Positions 25,259 through 33,220 of a stretch of DNA of 64,000 nucleotides are shown one piece after another. Where the stretch lies: NCBI GenBank assembly GCA_020636775.1, contig JACJXF010000002.1, positions 124,001 through 188,000 of the forward strand. The letters run 5' to 3'. Below the pieces are notes generated by a model. The model ran no database searches and was not told where the DNA came from. It saw nothing but the letters and a program-made list of their open reading frames with translations. Numbering within the stretch: the first letter of the stretch is position 1; each line of letters opens with the position of its first letter. This DNA is from Bacteroidales bacterium (GTDB lineage: Bacteria; Bacteroidota; Bacteroidia; Bacteroidales; GCA-2748055). The position numbers and the translations under genes are program-made.

Positions 25259-26395
25259 ATGAATATAAAACCACAAACACCATTTCCGGCAACCGGATAT
25301 TTTGGCCCCGAGTACTTTTGTGATAGGGAGGAAGAGCTGGCTCAACTGATCAGAAATATAAAAGGTGGCAATTCAACAACATTGATCGCCCTTAGAAGAC
25401 TTGGTAAAACCGCGCTGATTCAGCATCTGTTTTATACTCTGCAATCAAAATACCTGACGATTTACCTCGATATACTGGCAACCGAATCCTTAAGTGAACT
25501 GTTAAATCAGCTCTCTACTTCTATTGCGAATCAATATTCAGAAAAGAGCCCTGTTGGAAAAAAGTTATGGCAAACCATCAGGTCATTTCGACCGGTAGTT
25601 AGTTATGATGCGCTTAACGGATCACCACTGATAAGTATTAAATCCAGTCCGGAGGAAAGTAAAAAGAGCATTGCCGAAATATTTTCCGTTCTTGAGAAGC
25701 ATTCGAAACGGGTAGTAATTGCCATTGACGAATTTCAACAAATACTTGAGTATCCTGAAAAAGCCACAGATGCCTGGTTGAGATCTCTTATCCAGCAATT
25801 AAAAAATGTCAGCTTTATTTTTTCTGGCAGTCAGCAGCATATAATGAAGGAAATTTTTGCTAATCCTTCCCGGCCTTTTTACAGAAGTTCCCAATTTATT
25901 AAAATCGGAAAACTAAAAGAGGAAAGATACAGAAGCTTTATTATTTCGAAATTTAAGGAACATTCGAAATCCATTTCAGAAGAAACAGTATCCGAAATAC
26001 TAAAATGGACTGATTTACATACCTATTATGTTCAGCTCTTATGCAACCGTGTATTTCTGGCTTCCAAAAAAGTGATAACTACTGAGATATGGAAAGAAGA
26101 AGCTGCCAAAATTTTAAAAGAGCAGGAATTTGTTTTTTATGGTTACAGGGAAATGCTTACGCGTCCGCAATGGGATTTTCTCAAAGCGGTGGCTGTTGAG
26201 GGAGCTGTTTATCAGCCAACATCATCAGATTTTATTTCCCGTTATGGGCTCGGGAATTCCGCCACGGTTCAGCGTTCATTGATGTCCCTTCAGAGGATGG
26301 AGCTGATATATAAGGAGAATGACCAGGATGGCAGAAATTATTACGGGATTTATGACCTTCTTTTCTCACGATGGGTGAGACGATTTTTTGAATAA
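25259..26395 (+). CDS. Archaeal-type AAA/STAND ATPase with C-terminal winged helix
   Basis: The 378-aa protein opens with a conserved FCDREEEL motif (about 21-28) and Walker A RRLGKTAL (about 45-52). Walker B follows in VVIAIDEFQQI (about 152-162), with sensor segment FIFSGSQQH. The C-terminal ~80 residues form a winged-helix region (SATVQRSLMSLQRMELI). This is the ATPase_2 (archaeal ATPase) family, found widely as stand-alone genes of unclear function, often in accessory DNA and linked to DNA or defence. Palindromes in the promoter and the C-terminal HTH suggest self-regulation (inference). It is monocistronic and convergent with the next gene. Confidence 0.85.
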   Translation: MNIKPQTPFPATGYFGPEYFCDREEELAQLIRNIKGGNSTTLIALRRLGKTALIQHLFYTLQSKYLTIYLDILATESLSELLNQLSTSIANQYSEKSPVGKKLWQTIRSFRPVVSYDALNGSPLISIKSSPEESKKSIAEIFSVLEKHSKRVVIAIDEFQQILEYPEKATDAWLRSLIQQLKNVSFIFSGSQQHIMKEIFANPSRPFYRSSQFIKIGKLKEERYRSFIISKFKEHSKSISEETVSEILKWTDLHTYYVQLLCNRVFLASKKVITTEIWKEEAAKILKEQEFVFYGYREMLTRPQWDFLKAVAVEGAVYQPTSSDFISRYGLGNSATVQRSLMSLQRMELIYKENDQDGRNYYGIYDLLFSRWVRRFFE

Positions 26396-26399
26396 CTTT

Positions 26400-26942
26400 C
26401 TATTGTCTGGTAAGTGTCATCTCAAAATTCTGAAACCAGCTTACCCCATCCCGGGAATATTCTCCCTTTTCATTCCATTTATCATCCTCTGTATGCTTTA
26501 GCGTATACCTGATCTTTCCCCATTCACCTTCCATCCCCCAGGAATAGCTTCCGTCGGGATTTGAACTGAAATCGCTGTCGATATAGTTACCTCCCCTGTA
26601 TGCCCTCATAACAAATTTTGAGTTTTGCTGATCATAAGTGAGAATCCCGAATGCCTCAAACTGTATTTTTGCCTCCTCTCCCGCATCCGGAATATCAAAA
26701 CCTCTTCCTTCCATAGTGATAATAGTACCTTCCACACGACTTACTAAATGCTCCTTTTGCAGCAGTGTGGTTTTTAACTGGTCTCTTCCAATATACCAGG
26801 CCTCCCCCTGCCAGTCTCCTACCATCCAATTAAAATTTTTCATTTTTTCAATTACTGCTGCAGGTCTGGGCTGAGCGGAAATAATGCTTCCAAAACTAAG
26901 TCCTGCCAAAATGACTATTATTACAAATCTTGTTTTTTTCAT
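26400..26942 (-). CDS. Exported DUF1579/DUF6265-like protein
   Basis: The 180-aa protein has a signal peptide (FVIIVILAGLSFGSIISAQ) followed by a lipocalin-like beta domain. The segment FNWMVGDWQGEAWY near residues 38-51 is the hallmark of DUF1579/DUF6265 domains (xWLxGxWxG), which are small beta-barrel proteins of unknown ligand. It probably acts in the periplasm. It is the last gene of a minus-strand group behind the regulator/membrane pair, with a 46-bp gap, so co-transcription is possible. The exact family assignment is uncertain. Confidence 0.7.
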   Translation of the reverse strand: MKKTRFVIIVILAGLSFGSIISAQPRPAAVIEKMKNFNWMVGDWQGEAWYIGRDQLKTTLLQKEHLVSRVEGTIITMEGRGFDIPDAGEEAKIQFEAFGILTYDQQNSKFVMRAYRGGNYIDSDFSSNPDGSYSWGMEGEWGKIRYTLKHTEDDKWNEKGEYSRDGVSWFQNFEMTLTRQ

Positions 26943-26988
26943 GCTTGTTTTTTAAATAATGATTTTTATTACATTCAGAATTCCCCCC

Positions 26989-27294
26989 TTAATCGGGAGA
27001 AGATCCTTTTTCCCCCGATAAATACCCTGATAAAGCCTTCACATAGTTCTCAAAAGCCCTGGCTCCTTTTTTTGTGATGGAGCAGCTTGTCAGGGGATAG
27101 TTATTCCGGAAGCTTTTTTTTATATCAATGTATCCCTCTTCCTTAAGCCTGGATAATTGAATACTGAGATTTCCCTTGGTAGCACCGGTTTTTTCAAGAA
27201 GGTAGGTAAATTCAGCCGACTCCATTCCAACCAGCAGTGACATGATTGCGAGCCGTAATTGTGAATGCAGGACCGGATCAAGTGGTTCAAACAT
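26989..27294 (-). CDS. Winged-helix transcriptional regulator (ArsR/MarR-like, HTH_34 type)
   Basis: The 101-aa protein is a single winged helix. Helix-turn-helix residues lie around EFTYLLEKTGATKGNLSIQLSRLKEEGYIDI (about 28-58), then a wing with basic residues and a dimerisation helix (KGARAFENYVKAL). It overlaps the upstream membrane-protein gene by 8 bp (27287-27294), so the two are coupled. This pairing with a small multi-pass protein is frequent in Bacteroidota, with the regulator controlling its own pair. No ligand-binding site is visible. Confidence 0.85.
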   Translation of the reverse strand: MFEPLDPVLHSQLRLAIMSLLVGMESAEFTYLLEKTGATKGNLSIQLSRLKEEGYIDIKKSFRNNYPLTSCSITKKGARAFENYVKALSGYLSGEKGSSPD

Positions 27295-27874
27295 AGCTTT
27301 CTTTTGTATAATTAAGTATTATTCCGGGAATAAGATAACTGATTAATATAGCTGCAGCCACCAGTATCATCTGAATACCGTAATCCTGAAAACTGCAGAT
27401 GATCGCAATTATCCAGGCAGCAATAGCACCTGCTATCATCCATTTAAATCTGAGCATCCCACCGGAAATAAAGGTAGTAAAGCCATACATCATAATTATC
27501 AGTGGATTTATCTGGGTTTCAGATAATAATCGCTGAGATGCCAGGAAAGCAATAAAAATAATACTGATCACAAAACCTGTCCATAAATAAGTATTTACTC
27601 TGCCTACATAAGTCTTAACCTGAGGCTTTTTTTTCTTTCCTGATAGTACAAAAATATTCAGAACTATTGCCAGTGCACCTGCCACCGCCCAGCTTAACCA
27701 GTGCAGTTCACTGTTAAACACCGCATATAAAACGTACTGGGCTATGGCCGCTGCAAAAAATAATGAACCCCAGACGATATAATAAAATCCACCATTTCTG
27801 AAATTCTGTCTTGAGATATTAATCATCGATTGTATCATTTCAAAACTTTCTTCCTGTGATAATTGCTTTTCCAT
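27287..27874 (-). CDS. Multi-pass membrane protein paired with the winged-helix regulator
   Basis: The 195-aa protein has a cytoplasmic N-terminus (EESFEMIQSMINISRQNF) and about six hydrophobic helices. The N-terminal MI-xxSRxNF motif is common in membrane partners of small HTH regulators. Function is unknown. Its stop overlaps the regulator start. It is first in the group, so the promoter should lie in 27875-28063, where AT-rich DNA is seen but no confident box. Confidence 0.7.
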   Translation of the reverse strand: MEKQLSQEESFEMIQSMINISRQNFRNGGFYYIVWGSLFFAAAIAQYVLYAVFNSELHWLSWAVAGALAIVLNIFVLSGKKKKPQVKTYVGRVNTYLWTGFVISIIFIAFLASQRLLSETQINPLIIMMYGFTTFISGGMLRFKWMIAGAIAAWIIAIICSFQDYGIQMILVAAAILISYLIPGIILNYTKESYV

Positions 27875-28063
27875 TTTAGTTTTTATTTATAATTAGGTTA
27901 CAAATATAAAACATGTTTATAATATAAACCAAATATAAATGAAAATATTTTTCTCATGGGGTTTCTGAACATAATTGTCTGGTAATTTATATATAATGGA
28001 TACGAGGGAAAATAAGTGATCACATATGCGAATTGAAAACTCGGGAAAAATGAAAATGCTTTT

Positions 28064-28735
28064 TCACTCAGGTAATCTGCCAATAAATCGATCCTTCTCT
28101 TCGGGACTTAGATTCTTAAATTCTTCCATATAATGAAGTTCTTCTGTGGTTTTATGTTTATTAAGATTTACAAAGACAATCTTACCCTGTCCCTTTCCAA
28201 ATTCTCCCCTGAAATCATAAAAACCTGCCAGTATGGTTAGTTTACCGGCCTTCACCAGTTCCCGGTACTTTTTATAGGCAATGCTCACCTGGTAGTCGAG
28301 ATTTTTCTCAATAACATGTGAATGCAGACTATCAAAATCGTCAGTTTCTCCAAACTCATGTATTATGGGCCTCAGAAAATCCAACTCATGTTTAATTCCC
28401 TCGCTCTCCTCATCAAATCCCTTTAAATAGGCCTTAATTGCTCCACAATCGGAGTGCCCCAGAAACATTAAAACCGGTGTCTTCAGATGGTAAATCCCAT
28501 AATCAACCGAGCCCTCAGTTGATAATATCTGGTTTCCGATATTCTGAATGGAGAAAATTTTATTGGAAGTATCAGGCATCAGCGCCCGGAGCGGTACTCT
28601 CGAATCGGAACAGGTCACCAGGGTAATAAAAGGTTCCTGCTTCAGCTTAAAGCTTTCGAAGAACGCACGGTCGTGTGTGGAGGTAAACAAGGTGTTTCCT
28701 TCAACAATTCGGGAGATTATTTCGGGAACGGTCAT
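28064..28735 (-). CDS. Beta-class carbonic anhydrase
   Basis: The zinc-binding set is visible: Cys and Asp-Arg in VTCSDSRVP, then the His-Cys pair in GHSDCGAIKA. The enzyme interconverts CO2 and bicarbonate in the cytoplasm. I place the start at ATG 28735 (MTVPEIISRIVEGN), giving about 223 aa, the normal size. The frame is open up to 28849, but the extra 38 residues do not resemble the family. It is a single gene transcribed away from the cassette region. Confidence 0.93.
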   Translation of the reverse strand: MTVPEIISRIVEGNTLFTSTHDRAFFESFKLKQEPFITLVTCSDSRVPLRALMPDTSNKIFSIQNIGNQILSTEGSVDYGIYHLKTPVLMFLGHSDCGAIKAYLKGFDEESEGIKHELDFLRPIIHEFGETDDFDSLHSHVIEKNLDYQVSIAYKKYRELVKAGKLTILAGFYDFRGEFGKGQGKIVFVNLNKHKTTEELHYMEEFKNLSPEEKDRFIGRLPE

Positions 28736-29068
28736 GGGGAGGAGGTTTATTTTACTCTTCAGTCGGTAAATATACTCAGATAAAGTTATGGAATTCTGCG
28801 GAATGTGAATATATGGTTCCGGAAAACCCCCCAGACAGCCTGTGCTCATCCCTCGTCTTCAGAAGAACGCCAGATCACTTTTATTCGGTTTTTTTTACTA
28901 AATTCCGTTTTCAAATAACAATAACAGGATTAATCGACTTTTTTGAGTGTTATTATGTAATATTTCCAAACATATATTGTGAAATTTGAATGTTTTGGCT
29001 AATAGATAAAATGAGATAGGAGAGGTGTGTGTGGATGATATCAGGCATATAAAATAGTTACCAACCAT

Positions 29069-29995
29069 ATGATGAGAGCAATTAGTTACATATTAGCAAT
29101 ATTTTTATTGAGTTCTTGTGCTTCGATAATGAATCAGCCAACAACAAAAATTAAAATATACTCAGATAATTCTACTGAAATAGTTGTCGGTAATAACACT
29201 TATAAAATTGAACATGAAGAAAAGGTTCATGTTAAAAGACAGAAAGATTCTCTGATATTAATTGCAAAACAAGATTCCTTGACTAAAACGTTTATTTTGA
29301 AACCCAAAAATTCTTTTAATTATTATGCAAATGTACTTTCATATGGACTTGGATTTATTTGGGATTCAAAATCGGAGAAACGATACACTTATCAAGGAAA
29401 CTTATACATTGATTTTAGTTCACAAAACTTGAGGAAATTTAAACCAAATAAAAAAGGACAAATAGATATTCAATTTTCACTTCCTCATATTAATTCTCTC
29501 TACTTACGACCTCTAAATGAATCTTCAAAAGCAAATATTGGATTTTGGGGCATAACAGGTGGACTTGAATATTATTATAAAGACAACAAATCATTAGGAT
29601 TATCAATTAGTGCAGTCTCTGACTTTTTTGTTCCATTTCCAGCAGCAGTTGACATTAGTGGTGAATATGAATTAATGAGTTCAACGTATATAAGCCTGAC
29701 AGATAATTTGAAAATAAGGGACTTTAGCATTGGTTATGGGATAAATTATTCAAAAAATAATTGGGACTTAAGATATTATGATGCGTTTGACCCTGCACCT
29801 CCATCAAGAGAACCTGTTTTTAAATCATCACAATCATTTGGCTTGACATTAAATAGTTATTATAGATTAGGAAAGCATTTCAATATCGGCGTAATTTATA
29901 GACCGACTTTTTTAAGAGTCAAACCAAGTACTGAGTTTGTATATGAACATTTGATAAGTGTTGACTTTGCTTGGAAATGGAAAATAAAGAAATGA
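29069..29995 (+). CDS. Cassette A cargo: hypothetical lipoprotein, probable outer-membrane-associated beta protein
   Basis: The 308-aa protein has a lipoprotein signal (ISYILAIFLLSSCAS, Cys about residue 17). A short N-terminal beta region with alternating polar residues is followed by a C-terminal half rich in amphipathic strands and aromatic residues (for example WDLRYYDAF and NIGVIYRPTFL), as in small outer-membrane barrels. I do not recognise the family. The gene begins only 2 bp after the cassette-opening repeat, so its ribosome entry region lies mostly in the preceding DNA. It is AT-rich (near 32 percent GC by eye), unlike the flanking chromosome. Confidence 0.75.
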   Translation: MMRAISYILAIFLLSSCASIMNQPTTKIKIYSDNSTEIVVGNNTYKIEHEEKVHVKRQKDSLILIAKQDSLTKTFILKPKNSFNYYANVLSYGLGFIWDSKSEKRYTYQGNLYIDFSSQNLRKFKPNKKGQIDIQFSLPHINSLYLRPLNESSKANIGFWGITGGLEYYYKDNKSLGLSISAVSDFFVPFPAAVDISGEYELMSSTYISLTDNLKIRDFSIGYGINYSKNNWDLRYYDAFDPAPPSREPVFKSSQSFGLTLNSYYRLGKHFNIGVIYRPTFLRVKPSTEFVYEHLISVDFAWKWKIKK

Positions 29996-30004
29996 ATTAA
30001 ATAC

Positions 30005-30137
30005 GGTTGGTAACAATGTATATACAAAATAGGCGTAATAGTAGTAATTTCAAGGGCTGTAACCCGCTCAAAAATTCTAACGGTTTGATAAGTTTGAAGC
30101 CCGCAATCGCCTACTTTGCATATACTAACCGTTGTAT
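30005..30137 (+). repeat. attC-like site 1 (after cassette A)
   Basis: It opens with GGTTGGTAAC and ends in AACCGTTGTAT. An outer stem pairs TACAAAATAGGCG (left) with CGCCTACTTTGCATATA (right), with two A/G differences over 17 bp. Smaller inner complementarity (GGGCT/AGCCC) follows. The 120-bp core (30012-30131) is a close direct repeat of 32065-32184. Confidence 0.7.
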
Positions 30138-30239
30138 TCAAGTGTGTAGACATTCCTGCAATTAATTTTATATCCAAATCACATAAAATATCAATTTAGT
30201 GTTTATATTTGTAAAATATTTACATAAATAGATGATAAA

Positions 30240-31499
30240 ATGGTATTAGAGATTCGCCTTAGTAATTTTTTTTCAATAAAAGATGAAGTTGTATTAGACT
30301 TCAGGGCAGCCAATATAAAATCAGCAAATGCAAAAGCATTAAAGAATAATTTATTTGAACAAGATAAAACAGGTATATTAAAAACACTGATTATATATGG
30401 AGCCAACGCTTCTGGGAAAAGTAATATAATAAAAGCTATACGTTTTTGTAATGCAATGGTTTTTGAGTCACATAATCATAATGAAAATACTATTTATAAT
30501 TTTATTCCTTTTAAGTTTGAAAACTACAACAATAAACCAAGTACATACTTTATACGATTTGTTTTAGGTGAAATTGAGTATGAATATTCTTTCTCATTGA
30601 CACGTACTTCAATAATTACTGAAAGTTTATATTATTATCCAAAAGGTCGGATTAAGGAGATATTTACACGTGATGAGCGAAAAGGAAAAAGTAAGAAAGA
30701 AAAATACACATTTACGGATGTGATTAAAAGACCATTTGATGTTGCTGAAAATACATCTGATAAAACATTATACATTTCCCGAGCAAGTCAAATGGATAGA
30801 GACTTAGCAAAAGAAATTTTTAATTATTTCAACAAAACTTTTATTTTAAATTATTTAGGTTTTGGAATTTCTGCGATAGAAAACATCACAAATCTTAATA
30901 AACAACAATTAATAGATGCTTTAAAAATAGCGGATAGCGATATTGAAGAAGTAAAAATTAAAGTGCTGAAAAAATCGGGTAAAAATATTCATGCCGATTT
31001 GACAAGTATGACTTTAAAAGTGGAAGATGTTGTGCAAGACCATTTGCAGATTAAAACATATCATAAAACAAATCCGGGTGTAGCTTTTGATTTTCTCACA
31101 GAGGAGTCACAGGGAACTATAAAACTTTTTTTTATAATGCTTACTCTTTTAGATGTTATCAAGAATAACAAAGTATTACTAATTGATGAAATTGAAGAAA
31201 GTCTTCACCCTAAGATTATTGAATATATTTTTAATCTGTTTAGAGCTGGAGAAAAAGCTCAACTACTTTGCACAACACATAACACACAATTTCTTGACCT
31301 TAAAAAATTTCGTAAAGACCAGATTTGTTTTGTCAATAAAAGTATGACTGGTGCTACTGACTTATATTCTCTTTATGATTATAGTGACTTCCGAGATACT
31401 ATGGATTTGGAGAAAGCATATATGCAAGGACGTTTCGATGCAATTCCAATAGTTAATGATTCTTTTGACGAGCTAAAAAGTTTATTGCATGAAAAGTAA
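30240..31499 (+). CDS. AbiL/RloA-like AAA ATPase (cassette B, defence)
   Basis: The 419-aa protein begins like AAA_15/AAA_21 SMC-type ATPases (LEIRLSNFFSIKDEVVLDF). It has Walker A GANASGKS (54-61) and the Walker B/D-loop LLIDEIEESLHPK (about 312-324), followed by the conserved TTHNTQFLD histidine switch. With the downstream RloB gene it matches the AbiLi/AbiLii or RloA-RloB two-gene type, an abortive-infection class related in logic to ATPase-TOPRIM systems such as PARIS. The ATPase would sense infection and activate the partner (inference from family). The genes overlap by 11 bp. Confidence 0.82.
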   Translation: MVLEIRLSNFFSIKDEVVLDFRAANIKSANAKALKNNLFEQDKTGILKTLIIYGANASGKSNIIKAIRFCNAMVFESHNHNENTIYNFIPFKFENYNNKPSTYFIRFVLGEIEYEYSFSLTRTSIITESLYYYPKGRIKEIFTRDERKGKSKKEKYTFTDVIKRPFDVAENTSDKTLYISRASQMDRDLAKEIFNYFNKTFILNYLGFGISAIENITNLNKQQLIDALKIADSDIEEVKIKVLKKSGKNIHADLTSMTLKVEDVVQDHLQIKTYHKTNPGVAFDFLTEESQGTIKLFFIMLTLLDVIKNNKVLLIDEIEESLHPKIIEYIFNLFRAGEKAQLLCTTHNTQFLDLKKFRKDQICFVNKSMTGATDLYSLYDYSDFRDTMDLEKAYMQGRFDAIPIVNDSFDELKSLLHEK

Positions 31500-32052
31500 A
31501 CGACAGGCATCAAAAGGAAAAAAAATTAATCCGCATTTTTGGGTTTTCTGTGAAGGAGAAACAGAAGAAGCATATGTCAGGTTTTTACGCTCTGAATATA
31601 GGTTGCCAGTAGAAATAATACCCAAAGTTACTGGTTCTAGTATAAATGAACGTTTTATTAATTCATATAAAAAAGGAAAACCTATTCACGAGAAAGATAA
31701 AGATTTTCTAATATATGATGCGGATGTTCCAGAGGTTCTTGAGAAACTTAAAAAAATTAATAAAGCTATTCTTTTGGTTTCTAACCCTACAATTGAGCTG
31801 TGGTTTTTGCTTCATTATAAAAATCAGACAGCGGCATTGTCAGGAGATGATTGTGTTAGAGAATTGAGTAATCGAAATAGAAACAATTACATGAAGGGAA
31901 TAATTGATAATCCTTTAAAAGTAAAATTAAAGGAAAAGTGTAGTGATGCATGTAACCGTTCTAAACAACTTGAATTATTAGAAAATCCTTCGACTAATTT
32001 GTATGTTTTCATTGAATCACTTGAAGAAGTAAAAAAAGAAAAAATGCAATAA
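31489..32052 (+). CDS. rloB: RloB/AbiLii-like TOPRIM-type effector (cassette B)
   Basis: The 187-aa protein shows the RloB pattern: FWVFCEGETEEAYV near residues 16-29 (TOPRIM-like glutamate in CEG), then DFLIYDADVPE (acidic DxD) and SNPTIELWFLLHYKNQ. TOPRIM-fold proteins cut or unwind nucleic acids using these acidic residues; in AbiL-type systems RloB is the presumed effector. The start codon lies inside the 3' end of the ATPase gene, so translation is coupled. The stop is followed immediately by the cassette-closing repeat at 32053. Confidence 0.82.
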   Translation: MKSKRQASKGKKINPHFWVFCEGETEEAYVRFLRSEYRLPVEIIPKVTGSSINERFINSYKKGKPIHEKDKDFLIYDADVPEVLEKLKKINKAILLVSNPTIELWFLLHYKNQTAALSGDDCVRELSNRNRNNYMKGIIDNPLKVKLKEKCSDACNRSKQLELLENPSTNLYVFIESLEEVKKEKMQ

Positions 32053-32190
32053 ACACCTGTATACAACAATGTATATACAAAATAGGCGTGATATTAGTAA
32101 ATTCAACGGTTGTAGCCCGCTTCAACTTCTCAACGGTTTGATAATTTTGAAGCCCGCAATCGCCTACTTTGCATATACCAAACGTTAGCG
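32053..32190 (+). repeat. attC-like site 2 (after cassette B)
   Basis: It opens with ACACCTGTATACAAC and ends AAACGTTAGCGG. It has the same outer stem (TACAAAATAGGCG with CGCCTACTTTGCATATA) and the same 120-bp length as site 1, with most differences in the central part. Confidence 0.7.
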
Positions 32191-32277
32191 GTCATATAAC
32201 TTCACATCTCAATTTAACTATTAATTTTTTGCATAGAATTAATTAAGTGCTAACTTTGTAATTACAAAACAAAGATT

Positions 32278-32523
32278 ATGGAACTCTCAATTGTTCAAAT
32301 AGGAAATTCAAAAGGTATAAGGTTAAGTAAAACCATCCTTGAGAAATATGATATCAAAGATACTGTCGAAGTTATCCTTGAAAAAGGCTTTATTGTGTTA
32401 AAGCCAAAACCCTCTCCCAGGAAAGGCTGGGATAAAGCCTTTAAAAAGATGCACGAAAAAGGTGATGACAATCTTTTAATGAACGATGTTTTTGAAGACG
32501 AAAATCTTGAAGAATGGAGCTAA
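32278..32523 (+). CDS. mazE: MazE/AbrB-family antitoxin (cassette C)
   Basis: The 81-aa protein has the swapped-hairpin AbrB/SpoVT fold signature: VQIGNSKGIRLSKTILEKYDI (about 6-26) then VEVILEKGFIVLKP. The acidic C-terminus (DVFEDENLEEW) should bind and neutralise the toxin. It overlaps the toxin gene by 10 bp, antitoxin first, as in mazEF operons. The N-terminal domain normally binds the operon promoter, which would lie in the 94 bp between the cassette opening and the ATG. Such toxin-antitoxin pairs are common in integron cassettes, where they discourage loss of the array. Confidence 0.9.
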   Translation: MELSIVQIGNSKGIRLSKTILEKYDIKDTVEVILEKGFIVLKPKPSPRKGWDKAFKKMHEKGDDNLLMNDVFEDENLEEWS

Positions 32524-32837
32524 ATCAATATTCCGTTGTATTAGTTAATCTTGATCCTACGTTAGGAAGTGAGATTAAAAAGACAAGACCTTGCGTTATA
32601 ATCTCTCCGGACGAAATGAACCATTATTTAAGAACGATAGTTATTGCTCCAATGACAAGTAAATCAAAAGATTATCCAACAAGAGTTAAGATTAAACAGA
32701 ATAATAAGGAGGGCTGGATTGTACTTGACCAGATTCGCACCATAGATAAGCAAAGAATAATAAAAGTTTTTGAGAATTTGAATAAGAAAGAAATTGAAAA
32801 AGTAAAGCTTGTTATTAAAGAAACTTTTGTCGATTAA
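32514..32837 (+). CDS. mazF: MazF/PemK-family endoribonuclease toxin (cassette C)
   Basis: The 107-aa protein has the family core: VVLVNLDPTLGSEIKKTRPCVIIS (about 8-31) with the conserved Arg in KTRP, followed by RTIVIAPMTSKS and the WIVLDQIRTIDKQRI strand-helix. MazF cuts mRNA at short sequences. All expected core elements are present, so it is probably active. It is read from within the antitoxin 3' end. Confidence 0.92.
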   Translation: MELNQYSVVLVNLDPTLGSEIKKTRPCVIISPDEMNHYLRTIVIAPMTSKSKDYPTRVKIKQNNKEGWIVLDQIRTIDKQRIIKVFENLNKKEIEKVKLVIKETFVD

Positions 32838-32842
32838 AAATA

Positions 32843-32974
32843 CGCCACTAACAGCGTGTAAATGTCATTGCCACTTTTCTCTTCCCTACTGGCTTTAATT
32901 CAAAATTATTACATAACTTTATTTAAAGATGTTCGTCTATGTGGCAACGCCACTTACACGCGGAACGTTGCAAG
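32843..32974 (+). repeat. attC-like site 3 (after cassette C)
   Basis: It opens CGCCACTAAC and ends GGAACGTTGCAAGC. GCGTGTAA pairs perfectly with TTACACGC, and TGCCAC with GTGGCA. The central ~60 bp are unpaired. The sequence differs from sites 1 and 2, but the architecture and length (about 118 bp core) agree. Confidence 0.65.
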
Positions 32975-33220
32975 CAATTTTGACCCGTCCTAATAATGAC
33001 CTTACATTATAATTAAAAATCATTATGTGCCTGATACACGCAAAATTGAAAAATTCCAGCCCCTGAAAGACACTTAAACTATTAGCCCAAAGCGCTTATT
33101 TTAAGGGCGTTACACATAATAAACTTTGCAAAGGCCTGTCGGGAAACCGCTTCAAAATGCCCGAAGTTTCAATCCCTAAACGTCCCCCGTTCCTCTCGCC
33201 TCACCCCTCGCAACTCCTTT
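32968..33220 (+). other. Gene-free stretch at the right edge of the cassette array
   Basis: This follows the last attC-like site. No open frame with coding character and no clear hairpin were found. A matching closing repeat for the GTTGCAAGC opening was not seen, so a fourth cassette, if there was one, has decayed or lost its gene. Confidence 0.5.

Larger units (their letters stand above)
29057..32967 (+). mobile_element. CALIN-like array: three gene cassettes with attC-like hairpins, no integrase
   Basis: Cassette A (29057-30131), B (30131-32184) and C (32184-32967) each open with a GTT sequence that is complementary to the sequence closing the gene part just before the hairpin. The closings are GTTACCAACC / GGTTGGTAAC for A, GTTGTATTCAAGTGT / ACACCTGTATACAAC for B, and GTTAGCGG / CCACTAAC for C. 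A ~120 bp hairpin follows each gene part. In an excised circle each opening would become the missing R' box of its own hairpin, exactly the logic of integron cassettes. All genes read the same way. No integron integrase lies in the window, and the cores deviate from GTTRRRY. Confidence 0.65.

Noticed and set aside
28736..28849. Longer carbonic anhydrase start at 28849
   Set aside because: The extra 38 residues are unlike the family, and ATG 28735 gives a standard N-terminus.
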